Part shown: piece after piece, positions 1 to 7,465 of the stretch
Numbering within the stretch: position 1 is the first letter of the stretch
Layout of the letters: every line of letters starts with the position of its first letter
Origin: a virus
Reading direction: 5' to 3' (one strand)
IMG/VR virus record: IMGVR_UViG_3300025769_011338
Coordinates: 1-36,056 of that record
DNA: 36,056 nucleotides
Program-made: the position numbers and the translations under genes
The notes under the pieces: generated by a model
What the model was told of the DNA's origin: nothing
The model's database searches: none
Seen by the model: the letters and a program-made list of their open reading frames with translations, nothing else

Positions 1-896
1 CCACAAAGTGGACTCACATCCGAAAAATGATTCATACAATGTCTTTTACTGCTAATCCTGGTCGTAATGTTAAGATTAATGTTAAGGACAGGGTTAGTGG
101 TAAACTCTTAGGTCAGATATCACTTGCGTCTGATGTAACATCAATGGCAGTTAGAGATAACTACATTGGGTGGAGTAAAGACAATAAGTTCAAAGATGGA
201 AAACTCAATCATACAACAATAGCATCTACGATCGTATGTACCCAACCATTGGGTTATAATTTCTTAGGTGGTAAATTGGTTGCTATGATGACTACGGTGC
301 CAGAAGTAAGAGAGTTTTGGAAACGGAAGTATGGACAAACTCTTGTAGCAGTTGGTACTACATCATTATATGGTATACATTCACAATACAATGGAATACC
401 ACATTTCAAAACATTGGGCGAATCAGCAGGTAAGATATCAATCAAACCAGATGATTCAATATATGAACTGTGGCACGATTGGATTAAAGAGAATCAGCCT
501 GAAGAGTATGAACGACAAACAACTCAGAAGGAAGGTATTGAGGGGCCTGTCTCAGGCGTAAAACAAAGAATCCTCAGTATGATTTTCAAAGAGTCTGGTA
601 TCAAACAATCTGAATATCATCATGGGTTTAAGAGAGGTGTATATCTTGCTATGATGTATGAGAATGGTGCTGAGTTTCTTCGGTCAGAAATATCTGAAGA
701 CGAACTAAGGATGAAACAAAAGTTCGAAGAGGGTGTAGATTATATCAGTAAGTGGTGGAAGAAGAAAGCTATCAAAAGGTACACCAAGCTACATTCAGAG
801 GGAAGGTTGAAGCCAGAGAATCTATTTTACTTAGATGCTATTGGTATGAGTTGGGATAAGATGAAAGAAACATATTTAAAAGAAGTCGGAAGATAA
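1..896 (+). CDS. DruA-like DUF4338 protein, 5' partial
   Basis: The reading frame is open to the left edge (codons before the first ATG at 27 read TKWTHIRK), so the true start is probably outside the window and at least 297 residues are visible. The stretch GKLLGQISLASDV, then RDNYIGW, GGKLVAMM, EVREFWKRKYG, TTSLYG and SQYNGIPHFKTLG follow in the order I associate with the DUF4338 family, which includes DruA of the Druantia anti-phage system. DruA-like proteins also occur singly in phage genomes, where their role is not established. No helicase or other Druantia partner is visible. Its stop overlaps the clamp-loader start by one base (TAATG), which suggests co-transcription with the replication genes. 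The family call is fairly sure; any activity is unknown. Confidence 0.72.
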   Translation, partial: TKWTHIRKMIHTMSFTANPGRNVKINVKDRVSGKLLGQISLASDVTSMAVRDNYIGWSKDNKFKDGKLNHTTIASTIVCTQPLGYNFLGGKLVAMMTTVPEVREFWKRKYGQTLVAVGTTSLYGIHSQYNGIPHFKTLGESAGKISIKPDDSIYELWHDWIKENQPEEYERQTTQKEGIEGPVSGVKQRILSMIFKESGIKQSEYHHGFKRGVYLAMMYENGAEFLRSEISEDELRMKQKFEEGVDYISKWWKKKAIKRYTKLHSEGRLKPENLFYLDAIGMSWDKMKETYLKEVGR

Positions 897-1825
897 TGAA
901 CAATAACGAACACAGTTTATGGGTTGAAAAATACAGACCCGATACATTGGAAGGGTATGTTGGTAATGAACATATCTTAGAGAAGGTAAAAATATACATT
1001 GAGAATGAAGATGTACCACATTTGTTATTGTATGGGCAGGCAGGTACTGGTAAAACCACTCTTGCTAAAATCATCACTAATCAAATTGATTGTGATGTTA
1101 TGTACATCAATGCATCTGATGAAAATAATGTAGATACGGTCAGAGATAAAATCAGAGGGTTTGCATCATCAATGGGATTCCGAAAGTGGAAGGTTATTAT
1201 TTTGGATGAAAGTGATTATCTGACTCCAAATGCACAAGCAGCACTCCGTAATCTAATGGAAACATTCTCTAAAACTACAAGGTTCATTTTGACCTGTAAC
1301 TATGTAGAGAAAATCATCGACCCTATTCAGAGTAGATGTCAAACCTTTGGAATTACACCACCATCCAAAAAAGAGGTGGCTATGAGGTTGAAGGACATTT
1401 TGGATGGTGAAGCGGTCAACTACCAAATGGAGGATTTGGCAGTTTTGGTGAATAGTGGATACCCTGACATTCGTAGAGTGTTGAATGCAGCACAACGACA
1501 AGTCATTGGTGGTGAACTAAAGATTGATAAAACATCTACCATTCAGGCAAACTATATGGATGATGTTTTGGGTGTATTGAAATCAAATGATAATCTCAAA
1601 GATTCATTTAGAAACATCAGACAGATTATTGCAGATTCTAAGGTTAGAGACTTTACACCATTCTACAGATACTTATATGATAATGTAGATGAGTATGCTA
1701 GTGGTAAGGTAGGTAATATCATCCTCAAAATCGCAGAGGCTCAGTACCAAGACGCATCAGTAGTTGATAAAGAAATCAATGTGATGGCAATGATGCTACA
1801 AATTTTAATGGATATAAAAGGATAA
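896..1825 (+). CDS. Sliding clamp loader large subunit (gp44/RFC-small-like)
   Basis: This is a 309-residue AAA+ ATPase of the replication factor C small subunit/T4 gp44 type, which opens the sliding clamp and loads it at primer-template junctions. The N-terminal WVEKYRPDTL is typical of RFC proteins. Walker A is GQAGTGKT (residues 47-54), Walker B ends in LDESD (103-107), and the SRC motif carrying the arginine finger is at 146-148 (QSRCQTF). A C-terminal helical collar region follows. The length fits gp44 (about 320 residues). The gene starts inside the stop of the DruA-like gene and ends three bases before the zinc-ribbon gene. The probable small subunit is two genes downstream, as expected for a T4-like clamp-loader pair. 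Confidence 0.93.
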   Translation: MNNNEHSLWVEKYRPDTLEGYVGNEHILEKVKIYIENEDVPHLLLYGQAGTGKTTLAKIITNQIDCDVMYINASDENNVDTVRDKIRGFASSMGFRKWKVIILDESDYLTPNAQAALRNLMETFSKTTRFILTCNYVEKIIDPIQSRCQTFGITPPSKKEVAMRLKDILDGEAVNYQMEDLAVLVNSGYPDIRRVLNAAQRQVIGGELKIDKTSTIQANYMDDVLGVLKSNDNLKDSFRNIRQIIADSKVRDFTPFYRYLYDNVDEYASGKVGNIILKIAEAQYQDASVVDKEINVMAMMLQILMDIKG

Positions 1826-1828
1826 AAG

Positions 1829-2089
1829 ATGGCAAAAGAAAAAGGAAAGGTGATTGGAATGAATCAACAACAACAAGCACCACAAATGAATATCGACCCA
1901 ACAAAGTTGGACACTGTAGAATGTGAAAATTGTGAGAGTATCTTTTTTGAAGAGGTTACAATGTTCAAAGAAGTACCTGCAGTAAAATCACCGAATGGAC
2001 AAAAGTCAATGTTACCCATTCCTGTAATCAGATGCGCAGATTGTGGTGAGGTATCAGAAAGGTTCTTACCAAAGGAACTGTTACCCTAA
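1829..2089 (+). CDS. Small zinc-ribbon protein
   Basis: This 86-residue protein has two CxxC knuckles, C32/C35 and C69/C72, spaced as in a zinc ribbon, after a glutamine-rich N-terminus (MNQQQQAPQM). No enzymatic motif is seen. It lies between the two clamp-loader subunits, with its stop overlapping the next start (TAATG), so it is probably translated with them. A role in replication or transcription by protein or nucleic-acid contact is plausible, since T4-like phages keep transcription accessory factors near the clamp-loader genes. That is inference from position only. Confidence 0.7.
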   Translation: MAKEKGKVIGMNQQQQAPQMNIDPTKLDTVECENCESIFFEEVTMFKEVPAVKSPNGQKSMLPIPVIRCADCGEVSERFLPKELLP

Positions 2090-2532
2090 TGAGTGAAAAG
2101 AAAACCAAAGCAAAAACTATATTTGAACATCTTAGTGGTATCAAAGAGAAGAAGGTGCCTTGGAAATCATTGTCCGATATGGACAAAAAGTCATTTGATG
2201 TCTATAGGATAAATCGATTTTTAAGTATGAATTTAGATTTACTACCAATTGTCAATGTTCTTCAGAAATACACCATTGGCATCCTATCACCAAAAGATGT
2301 TTATAATCTGTATTTGGACTTCTTACCAAAGAAGAAAAGCTTTGATAAGTATGTGAAGGGTAAGAAAGAGGGTAAGTACAACAAAGAGCTTTTGGGTTAC
2401 TTATCATCGTGGTATGGTGTATCTCAAAGAGAAGTCATTGACTACTTAGAATTGTTACCCAAAGAGGATACAATTAAGATTTTAATGAAATATGGTTTAA
2501 CAGAAAAAGAAGCTAAAAAGTTATTGAAATGA
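2089..2532 (+). CDS. Clamp loader small subunit candidate (gp62-like)
   Basis: This 147-residue, lysine-rich, helical protein has the core YRINRFLSMNLDLLPI, then a segment around DFLPKKKSFDKYVK and a C-terminal KYGLTEKEAKKLLK helix. Patterns of this kind (NRxLS near the N-terminus, a middle segment on exit from a helix bundle, a lysine-rich tail) are those I associate with phage gp62-type clamp-loader subunits, which lack an ATPase site. It is slightly shorter than T4 gp62 (187 residues). Its place just after the gp44-like gene supports the call, although here a zinc-ribbon gene separates them. Sequence similarity is low, so the assignment is moderate. Confidence 0.6.
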   Translation: MSEKKTKAKTIFEHLSGIKEKKVPWKSLSDMDKKSFDVYRINRFLSMNLDLLPIVNVLQKYTIGILSPKDVYNLYLDFLPKKKSFDKYVKGKKEGKYNKELLGYLSSWYGVSQREVIDYLELLPKEDTIKILMKYGLTEKEAKKLLK

Positions 2533-2771
2533 GTAAAGTAACGGAAATGTTAAGACTATCAGCAGAGTCTGATAAAGCAAAAGCATTATTGAGTTTGGAG
2601 TTGTTGATGGATAAATCAGTTGGTATTGGTGACCACTCTACTTCTGACTTCTACAACAACGCAGAGGAAGCGTTGAGAATGTTGGTTGATGCAGACGATA
2701 GATTGACCGCATTAGAGAAATACTTCAGAGTAAACATTCACGATAAACCAAAACAACAACTCAATGGATAA
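2529..2771 (+). CDS. Hypothetical 80-aa protein
   Basis: I do not recognise a named family. The protein is mostly helical by composition: an N-terminal helix (VTEMLRLSAESDKAKALLSLELL), a short GIGDHSTSDFYNN loop and a second helix (AEEALRMLVDADDRLTALEKYF). It starts with an ATGA overlap on the gp62-like gene and overlaps the next gene by eight bases, so it is embedded in the replication operon. It is real by context and coding quality; its function is unknown. Confidence 0.65.
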   Translation: MSKVTEMLRLSAESDKAKALLSLELLMDKSVGIGDHSTSDFYNNAEEALRMLVDADDRLTALEKYFRVNIHDKPKQQLNG

Positions 2772-3165
2772 TATTAAAGAATCAAAGACAAAAGTAGTAC
2801 ATAAGGGTGAGAGGGTTGTCCCTACTGAAGAGTCCGCAGTTGATTATTGTGAAAGGGTGTATCCTCAAACAACAGATGAGTTCAAAACCATAATGGATGA
2901 GATGTATGTAACCTTTTGTAAGAAACAAAGGAACTATGGGCCTGATAATATTTCGGTAGGTACTGATTTGAAAACCACCGATGATATTAAGATTTCACTT
3001 ACGGGTATTTGGTTCAGACTTAATGACAAAATCCAACGACTAAAACAATTGGTAGTGTTGGGTCAGCCAGATGAGGTTGGTGAGAGTATTCAAGACACCT
3101 ATGAGGATATGAGTGTTTACGGAGTAATCGCTCAGATTGTACAGAGAGGTAAGTGGGCTAAGTGA
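2764..3165 (+). CDS. DUF1599 / Nmad1-type protein
   Basis: This 133-residue protein has the pattern MDEMYVTFCKKQRNYGPDNI, then DIKISLTGIWFRLNDKIQRLKQL and a C-terminal EDMSVYGVIAQIV. It resembles DUF1599, also called nucleotide modification associated domain 1. Proteins of this domain are helical and found in phages near nucleotide-metabolism genes, and they have been proposed to act in base modification or nucleotide housecleaning. Here it directly precedes the dCMP deaminase, with overlapping stop and start, which fits a nucleotide role. No catalytic residues could be assigned by eye. Confidence 0.65.
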   Translation: MDNIKESKTKVVHKGERVVPTEESAVDYCERVYPQTTDEFKTIMDEMYVTFCKKQRNYGPDNISVGTDLKTTDDIKISLTGIWFRLNDKIQRLKQLVVLGQPDEVGESIQDTYEDMSVYGVIAQIVQRGKWAK

Positions 3166-3617
3166 TGAATTGGAATGAGTACTTTAGAAATATTGTACAC
3201 CAAATCAAACTGAAATCAAAAGATGAGAGAACTCAAATAGGAGCTCTCATTGTGGGTGTCGATAACGAAATTGTATCATCAGGATACAACTCATTCCCAA
3301 GAGGAATCGTAGATGACATCAAAGAACGGCAAGAACGACCTGAGAAGTATTATTGGTTTGAACATGCCGAACGGAACGCAATCTACAATGCAGCTCGTAT
3401 TGGTGTATCAACTAAAGGGTGTACGATGTATTTGACTTGTGGGATTCCATGCGCTGATTGTTGTAGAGGAATCATCAATGCAGGTATCAAATCAATTTAT
3501 TGTGAAAGTGTTGGTGGTGCGGTTGGAAAGAAGTGGGAAGAATCGGGCAATCGTTCATTGGAGATGTTCAAAGAAGCTGGCGTCAAAATAAATTACTATG
3601 ACAATCAAACGCAATAA
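3165..3617 (+). CDS. Deoxycytidylate (dCMP) deaminase
   Basis: This is a zinc-dependent deaminase of about 150 residues that converts dCMP to dUMP and so feeds dTTP synthesis. The zinc site is intact: HAE (H67, A68, E69) and PCADC (C96, C99). The segment SSGYNSFPRGI matches the substrate-side loop of dCMP deaminases. I choose the ATG at 3165, which overlaps the upstream stop as TGATG; a GTG lies one codon earlier at 3162. The 3' end overlaps the nuclease gene by 20 bases. Supplying dUMP/dTTP suits an AT-rich phage genome. The family is near certain; choice between dCMP and related substrates is by context. Confidence 0.9.
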   Translation: MNWNEYFRNIVHQIKLKSKDERTQIGALIVGVDNEIVSSGYNSFPRGIVDDIKERQERPEKYYWFEHAERNAIYNAARIGVSTKGCTMYLTCGIPCADCCRGIINAGIKSIYCESVGGAVGKKWEESGNRSLEMFKEAGVKINYYDNQTQ

Positions 3618-4551
3618 AATAAATAACATCTTTACACTTGGATTGAGAGAACCACAACCTGGCGACTCAAAAGTATCTTACTCCCAATACACAATGTACG
3701 CCAACTGTCCTAAACAATGGAAGTTGAACTATATGGATGGCCATCGTTCATTCGACCCATCACTACATTTGGTGTTTGGTACTGCAATGCACGAAACTCT
3801 TCAAACTTGGTTAGATGTTCTGTACAATAAATCACCTAAAGAAGCATCCCAAATAGATTTGGGTAAGATGTTATATGATGGGATGGTTGCAGAATACACA
3901 AAGATGAGGCAACAGACTGGTGGAGATTTCAGTACACCATCTGAAATGGAAGAGTTCTTAGAAGATGGGGTTGAGATTCTCAACTTTATTACCAAAAATA
4001 GAATTGATTATTTCAACACCCGTCAACTAAAGTTGGTTGCTATTGAGTTACCGATTTACGCCAAAGCTATAGAATCACATAATGTCAATATGATGGGATT
4101 CTTAGACTTGGTGTTTGAGGATACATATCAAAACAAATTGGTTATATGGGACATCAAAACCTCAACCAATGGTTGGAACAAATATCAGAAGGCTGACAAA
4201 ACAAAGACTGCTCAGTTGGTGTTGTACAAAAAGTTCCTATCTGAACAATTCGGATATCCATTGGATAAGATTGATGTAAAGTACTTCATCGTAAAGAGGA
4301 AGTTGATGGAGGGTATGATGTATGCACAGAAGAGAGTGCAGGAGTTTGTACCATCTAATGGTAAACCTACTCTGAATAAGATAACCAAAAATTTTGAAGA
4401 CTTCATCCGAAACGCATTCAATGAGGATGGTAGTTATAAAACAGATTCAGAGTTCCCTGCTATGGCTGGTAAGAACAATAAGAATTGTAAGTACTGTCCA
4501 TTCAAAAATGACTTTGATAAGTGTCCAAAAGAAAATCGTCATAGAGTGTAG
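3598..4551 (+). CDS. PD-(D/E)XK nuclease, Cas4/RecB-like, probable Fe-S cluster
   Basis: This 317-residue nuclease has the full RecB/Cas4-type motif set: SYSQYTMYANCP at 27-38, GTAMH with H65, D170 in GFLDLVFED, D185 and K187 in WDIKTS, and the QLVLYK motif near 206-211. Cysteines C37, C297, C300 and C309 are arranged one N-terminal and three C-terminal, as in Cas4 and AddB nucleases that hold a 4Fe-4S cluster. Such enzymes act as 5'-3' or end-processing exonucleases in recombination and replication. No CRISPR array or cas1/cas2 is in the window, so a role in phage DNA processing is more likely than adaptation. It closes the replication operon. Confidence 0.85.
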   Translation: MTIKRNKINNIFTLGLREPQPGDSKVSYSQYTMYANCPKQWKLNYMDGHRSFDPSLHLVFGTAMHETLQTWLDVLYNKSPKEASQIDLGKMLYDGMVAEYTKMRQQTGGDFSTPSEMEEFLEDGVEILNFITKNRIDYFNTRQLKLVAIELPIYAKAIESHNVNMMGFLDLVFEDTYQNKLVIWDIKTSTNGWNKYQKADKTKTAQLVLYKKFLSEQFGYPLDKIDVKYFIVKRKLMEGMMYAQKRVQEFVPSNGKPTLNKITKNFEDFIRNAFNEDGSYKTDSEFPAMAGKNNKNCKYCPFKNDFDKCPKENRHRV

Positions 4552-4555
4552 AAAG

Positions 4556-4609
4556 TTTAACATTTAAAAATTGTATATTAACAAAATATTCTTTATCTTT
4601 ACTATGTAA
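4556..4609 (+). promoter_or_regulatory. Promoter P1 (Bacteroidota-type with upstream box)
   Basis: The upstream box TTTAACATTTAAA is at 4556-4568, the -33-type ATTGT at 4570-4574, a 19-base spacer follows, then the -7-type TATCTTTA at 4594-4601 and TGTAA at 4605-4609. The same elements at the same distances recur at 33426 and 33978. It would drive the small genes at 4625 and 4710. Confidence 0.6.
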
Positions 4610-4624
4610 TAAAGAGATAAAGAG

Positions 4625-4702
4625 ATGTTCACAATCACAATGACAACGATATTCCTACTGATAGTAAACCTTTTTGGACTAACCCTTAAAGCCTGTAAAT
4701 AA
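4625..4702 (+). CDS. 25-aa hydrophobic miniprotein
   Basis: This short reading frame encodes a single hydrophobic helix (MTTIFLLIVNLFGL) with a short polar tail ending ACK. It is preceded by a purine-rich AAAGAGATAAAGAG and sits directly downstream of promoter P1. It could be a small membrane peptide or only a leader reading frame before the next gene. Coding status rests on position and RBS alone, so confidence is low. Confidence 0.35.
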   Translation: MFTITMTTIFLLIVNLFGLTLKACK

Positions 4703-4709
4703 AAGAGAT

Positions 4710-5060
4710 ATGAAAACAGAAACGCTTAAATCAATTAAAGAGCTTCTACTACGTGAAGACCTTACCAATCTTGAGAAAAAAGTTGTCGAAGTAGCGGGTG
4801 AAAATCTTTGGACTTGGATAGGTATCGAAGATTATTCATGTATGACCTTCCACGAGTTATGGGTTTGGTGTAACAGTAAGCACCCGGAAAGAGGTTATGA
4901 GGGTGTTGAAATAACGTATGATGAACTGAAAGGTGTAATCGGTTCTTTGGTCAAGAAGGAGATATTTTTTACCTACGATAGAAACGAGGGTTTGAATCCT
5001 CTCCTCTACCCGCCACGTCATGAAGTCGTCTTCGTGAATCAATCAGAAATGGAACGATAG
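4710..5060 (+). CDS. Hypothetical 116-aa protein
   Basis: I do not recognise a family. It has an N-terminal helical half (LKSIKELLLREDLTNLEKKVVEV), a tryptophan-rich middle (LWTWIGIEDY, HELWVWCNSKHP) and a helix-turn-helix-like piece ITYDELKGVIGSLVKKEIFFTY. That last piece resembles the second half of a winged helix, so DNA binding is conceivable but not shown. It is expressed from promoter P1 and followed by two hairpins with T-tracts, so it is the last gene of a short early-type transcript. Confidence 0.6.
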   Translation: MKTETLKSIKELLLREDLTNLEKKVVEVAGENLWTWIGIEDYSCMTFHELWVWCNSKHPERGYEGVEITYDELKGVIGSLVKKEIFFTYDRNEGLNPLLYPPRHEVVFVNQSEMER

Positions 5061-5068
5061 TCAATAAT

Positions 5069-5090
5069 TACACATTGAAGTGTAGTTTTT
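5069..5090 (+). terminator. Weak hairpin plus T-run
   Basis: TACAC (5069-5073) pairs with GTGTA (5080-5084) around a six-base loop, and a T-run begins at 5086. The stem is short; it probably only assists the stronger hairpin just downstream. Confidence 0.4.
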
Positions 5091-5095
5091 ATTTA

Positions 5096-5120
5096 GGGGA
5101 GAGGGCATCTCCCCTTTTTT
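5096..5120 (+). terminator. Rho-independent terminator
   Basis: The seven-base stem GGGGAGA (5096-5102) / TCTCCCC (5108-5114) has loop GGGCA and is followed by six T. It ends the 4625-5060 transcript and directly precedes promoter P2. Confidence 0.85.
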
Positions 5121-5124
5121 GTTA

Positions 5125-5156
5125 TTTGTATATTTCATAAATTATTTGTATATTTG
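5125..5156 (+). promoter_or_regulatory. Promoter P2, canonical Bacteroidota -33/-7
   Basis: TTTGT lies at 5125-5129, a 19-base spacer follows, and TATATTTG is at 5149-5156, an exact match to the TAnnTTTG consensus. The transglycosylase ATG is at 5161, so the mRNA leader would be very short or absent. Confidence 0.75.
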
Positions 5157-5160
5157 TATT

Positions 5161-5676
5161 ATGAAAAAATTAATTATGATAATCCCATTCATATTGGGAT
5201 ACAATAGTGTACAACATTCAGAGGTTGAACCAATTGTTGAAATAAAAACAAAAGATATTGTAGTTGATGTTACACCTCCAAATGTGGTGGACTCTTTGGA
5301 TTTGACTCCATTAGTAAACGCTATGATTATGGTTGAGAGTGCTGGTAATGATTCGGCATACAATCACAGTGAGAAGGCAGTTGGGTGTCTGCAAATTAGA
5401 CCTATAATGTTGAGAGAGTGTAATCGGATTCTCGCATTAACCAAATCAAATGTTAGATACAACCTATCAGACAGGTGGAATCGGGGTAAGTCAATTGAAA
5501 TATTTTATATAGTTAGTAATTATCATCATAAAGAGGGAGTATATGAAGAAATCGCAAGAGCATGGAATGGTGGGCCGAAGTGGTCTGAAAAGAGTGGTAC
5601 AGAAAGATATTGGAACAAGGTACAGAACAAACTTAAAGAAGATGAATATAGCAATCATAGGCTCTCAGAGGTATGA
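5161..5676 (+). CDS. Secreted lysozyme-like lytic transglycosylase
   Basis: This 171-residue protein starts with a short basic and hydrophobic leader (MKKLIMIIPFILGY), likely a signal peptide or anchor. The lysozyme-fold core follows: MVESAGNDSAYN with catalytic E59, then EKAVGCLQIRP (residues 71-81), the conserved region after the catalytic glutamate in SLT-type enzymes, and RAWNGGPKW near 133-141. It should cleave peptidoglycan glycan strands in the periplasm. An in-frame upstream ATG at 5119 was rejected because it lies before promoter P2. It overlaps the next gene by 35 bases. It could serve entry, lysis or cell-wall remodelling; it is far from the endolysin/holin pair at 22.9 kb. Confidence 0.75.
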   Translation: MKKLIMIIPFILGYNSVQHSEVEPIVEIKTKDIVVDVTPPNVVDSLDLTPLVNAMIMVESAGNDSAYNHSEKAVGCLQIRPIMLRECNRILALTKSNVRYNLSDRWNRGKSIEIFYIVSNYHHKEGVYEEIARAWNGGPKWSEKSGTERYWNKVQNKLKEDEYSNHRLSEV

Positions 5677-6037
5677 CAATGTTAGGAATATAAGAGACTT
5701 CATATTCAACATCAGAGAGAATCTGGGTGTTGATGTTAATATAATAACGAGGGGTAATAAAGATGGTTGTGAGAAATGGGTTAGGAAGTACGCATTAGAG
5801 TTCGGACTCAGATACACAGAGTATAATCCAGCACATACCACAAGAAATCTATATAGTGGTATGAGTGATGATTACTACGATAAACCATATCACCCAACAC
5901 AAATACTTCATCAGTATGATTGTGTTGTAAAACATTCAGATAAGATTTTTTACTTTGGTGGCATAAAAGAATCAGAACAAAAACACTTTGAGAGATTGTT
6001 AGTAAGATTCGGAAAAAAAGTTGTATATTTGAATTGA
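5642..6037 (+). CDS. DUF2493/SLOG-type nucleotide-binding protein
   Basis: The 131-residue product begins MNIAIIGSQRYDN, followed by an alternating fold with VNIITRGNKDGCEKWVRKYALEFG, the glycine-bearing pattern of the SLOG/DUF2493 (YspA-like) Rossmann family that binds nucleotides or nucleotide-derived ligands. The ATG at 5642 follows a purine-rich AAAGAAG and is preferred over an upstream in-frame ATG at 5543, which would overlap the transglycosylase gene much more. The C-terminal half (YDKPYHPTQILHQYDCVVKH) is not familiar. Ligand and role are unknown. Confidence 0.6.
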   Translation: MNIAIIGSQRYDNVRNIRDFIFNIRENLGVDVNIITRGNKDGCEKWVRKYALEFGLRYTEYNPAHTTRNLYSGMSDDYYDKPYHPTQILHQYDCVVKHSDKIFYFGGIKESEQKHFERLLVRFGKKVVYLN

Positions 6038-6064
6038 TTAATTTTATTCGGATATTTATATTAA
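6033..6064 (+). promoter_or_regulatory. Candidate promoter P3
   Basis: ATTGA (6033-6037), a 19-base spacer and TATATTAA (6057-6064) fit the spacing of the other promoters; the -7 box is weaker. It would start the glycan operon at 6077. The overlapping TATTTATA at 6053-6060 is also the candidate late motif seen elsewhere. Confidence 0.45.
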
Positions 6065-6076
6065 ATAAGTTTTGAA

Positions 6077-7465
6077 ATGAGTAAAAGAAAAAAGATTGTA
6101 TTGTTGTCCGATGATTTGCGATTACATAGTGGTATCGCAACAATGTCAAAGGAAATCGTATTACATACAGCACATAAATATGATTGGCTCCAAGTCGGGG
6201 CAGCGATGAAACACCCTGATGAGGGTAAGTTCTTCGATGTATCAGATTCCATAAACGAAGAGGCGGGTATTGATAACGCAAATGTTAGAATCATTCCTAC
6301 ATCAGGTTATGGTAATCAAGATATGATTCGACAGATAATGATTGCTGAGAATCCAGATGCAATCTTACACTTCACCGACCCAAGATTTTGGGGATGGTTA
6401 TACTCAATGGAAGATGAGATTCGTAGACACATCCCAATCTTCTACTATAACATTTGGGATGATTTGCCAGACCCACAATGGAACGCACCATTCTATGGTA
6501 GTTGTGATTTGTTGATGTCTATCTCAAAACAAACCTATGGTATCAACAAAAGAGTGTTGAAGAGGTTTGGTATGGATTATGAAGATTGGCAGATGGGTTA
6601 TGTACCACATGGTGTATCTGAAAAGTTCAAACCAATCACCAAAGACTCAGAAGAGTATGGTAAGGTAACCGAAATGAAAGCTAAGTTTGGTGTATCTAAT
6701 AAAGAGTTTATAGTACTCTATAACAACAGAAACATTCGTAGGAAGAATCCTGGAGATGTCATATTAGCATACAAAGAGTTTTGTGATACACTAACCACCG
6801 AAGAAGCTAAGAAGGTTGTGTTGTTGATGCATACTCAACCTGTAGACCAAAATGGTACAGACTTGCCTGAGGTAGTAAACAATATTTGTCCTGATTATGA
6901 TGTGAAGTTTACCAACTCACAACTGACAACAGATGAGTTAAATGTATTATACAACCTATCAGATGTTACAATCAATATGGCATCTAATGAAGGGTTCGGT
7001 TTGGCTACTTGTGAATCAGTAAAAGCAGGAACACCGATCGTGGTGAATGTCACAGGTGGATTGCAAGACCAATGTAACTTTACAATCGATGGTAAGTACA
7101 TTACCGCAGAACAATATATTGATTTGGGGTCACTCCACAATAAGAGGGACTTACCACAGAATCTCAGTTGGGGTAGTTGGGTAAATCCAATCTGGCCATC
7201 CAATCGTTCTCTGCAAGGTTCACCTCCTACACCATACATTTTTGATGACAGATGTTCATTTGAAGATGCTGCAAAAGCATTGAGGCAATGGTATGATACA
7301 CCATCCGAAAGAAGAACAGAATGTGGTATCGAAGGTTCAGAGTGGATTAACTCTGAAGAGAGTGGAATGAGTGCAAGATTTATGGGTGAGAGATTCATCG
7401 AATATATGGAGGGTGCGTTTGATAATTGGAAACCAAGAAACAAAGTTGAATTATGGAAAGTGTAA
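6077..7465 (+). CDS. Glycosyltransferase, GT-B fold (GT4-like)
   Basis: This 462-residue GT-B enzyme would transfer a sugar from a nucleotide donor to an acceptor that cannot be named. The N-terminal Rossmann half opens with KIVLLSDDLRLHSGIATMSKE, a glycine-bearing loop typical of retaining GT4 enzymes. YVPHGV is at the domain junction. The C-terminal half has YNNRNIRRKNP and the donor-binding NEGFGLATCES with the E-x7-E pair (E305, E313), then GTPIVVNVTGG. It overlaps the second GT4-like gene by 13 bases. The base composition is like the replication block, not the AT-rich core, so it is probably part of the older phage backbone. Confidence 0.85.
   Translation: MSKRKKIVLLSDDLRLHSGIATMSKEIVLHTAHKYDWLQVGAAMKHPDEGKFFDVSDSINEEAGIDNANVRIIPTSGYGNQDMIRQIMIAENPDAILHFTDPRFWGWLYSMEDEIRRHIPIFYYNIWDDLPDPQWNAPFYGSCDLLMSISKQTYGINKRVLKRFGMDYEDWQMGYVPHGVSEKFKPITKDSEEYGKVTEMKAKFGVSNKEFIVLYNNRNIRRKNPGDVILAYKEFCDTLTTEEAKKVVLLMHTQPVDQNGTDLPEVVNNICPDYDVKFTNSQLTTDELNVLYNLSDVTINMASNEGFGLATCESVKAGTPIVVNVTGGLQDQCNFTIDGKYITAEQYIDLGSLHNKRDLPQNLSWGSWVNPIWPSNRSLQGSPPTPYIFDDRCSFEDAAKALRQWYDTPSERRTECGIEGSEWINSEESGMSARFMGERFIEYMEGAFDNWKPRNKVELWKV

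Noticed and set aside
3162-3164. GTG as the start of the dCMP deaminase
   Set aside because: The ATG one codon later overlaps the upstream stop in the TGATG pattern used repeatedly here and needs no rare start.
3598-4551. Cas4-like nuclease taken as evidence of a CRISPR adaptation module
   Set aside because: No array, cas1 or cas2 is visible and the neighbours are replication genes.
5119-5160. Upstream ATG extending the transglycosylase by 14 residues
   Set aside because: It lies inside the terminator-promoter segment, and the extension (LFVYFINYLYICI) is a translation of the promoter boxes.
5808-7443. Long minus-strand reading frames opposite the DUF2493 and first glycosyltransferase genes (157 and 182 residues)
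   Set aside because: They lie opposite well-supported plus-strand genes, have no recognisable motifs or overlapping operon structure, and match the strand-shadow pattern of codon bias.
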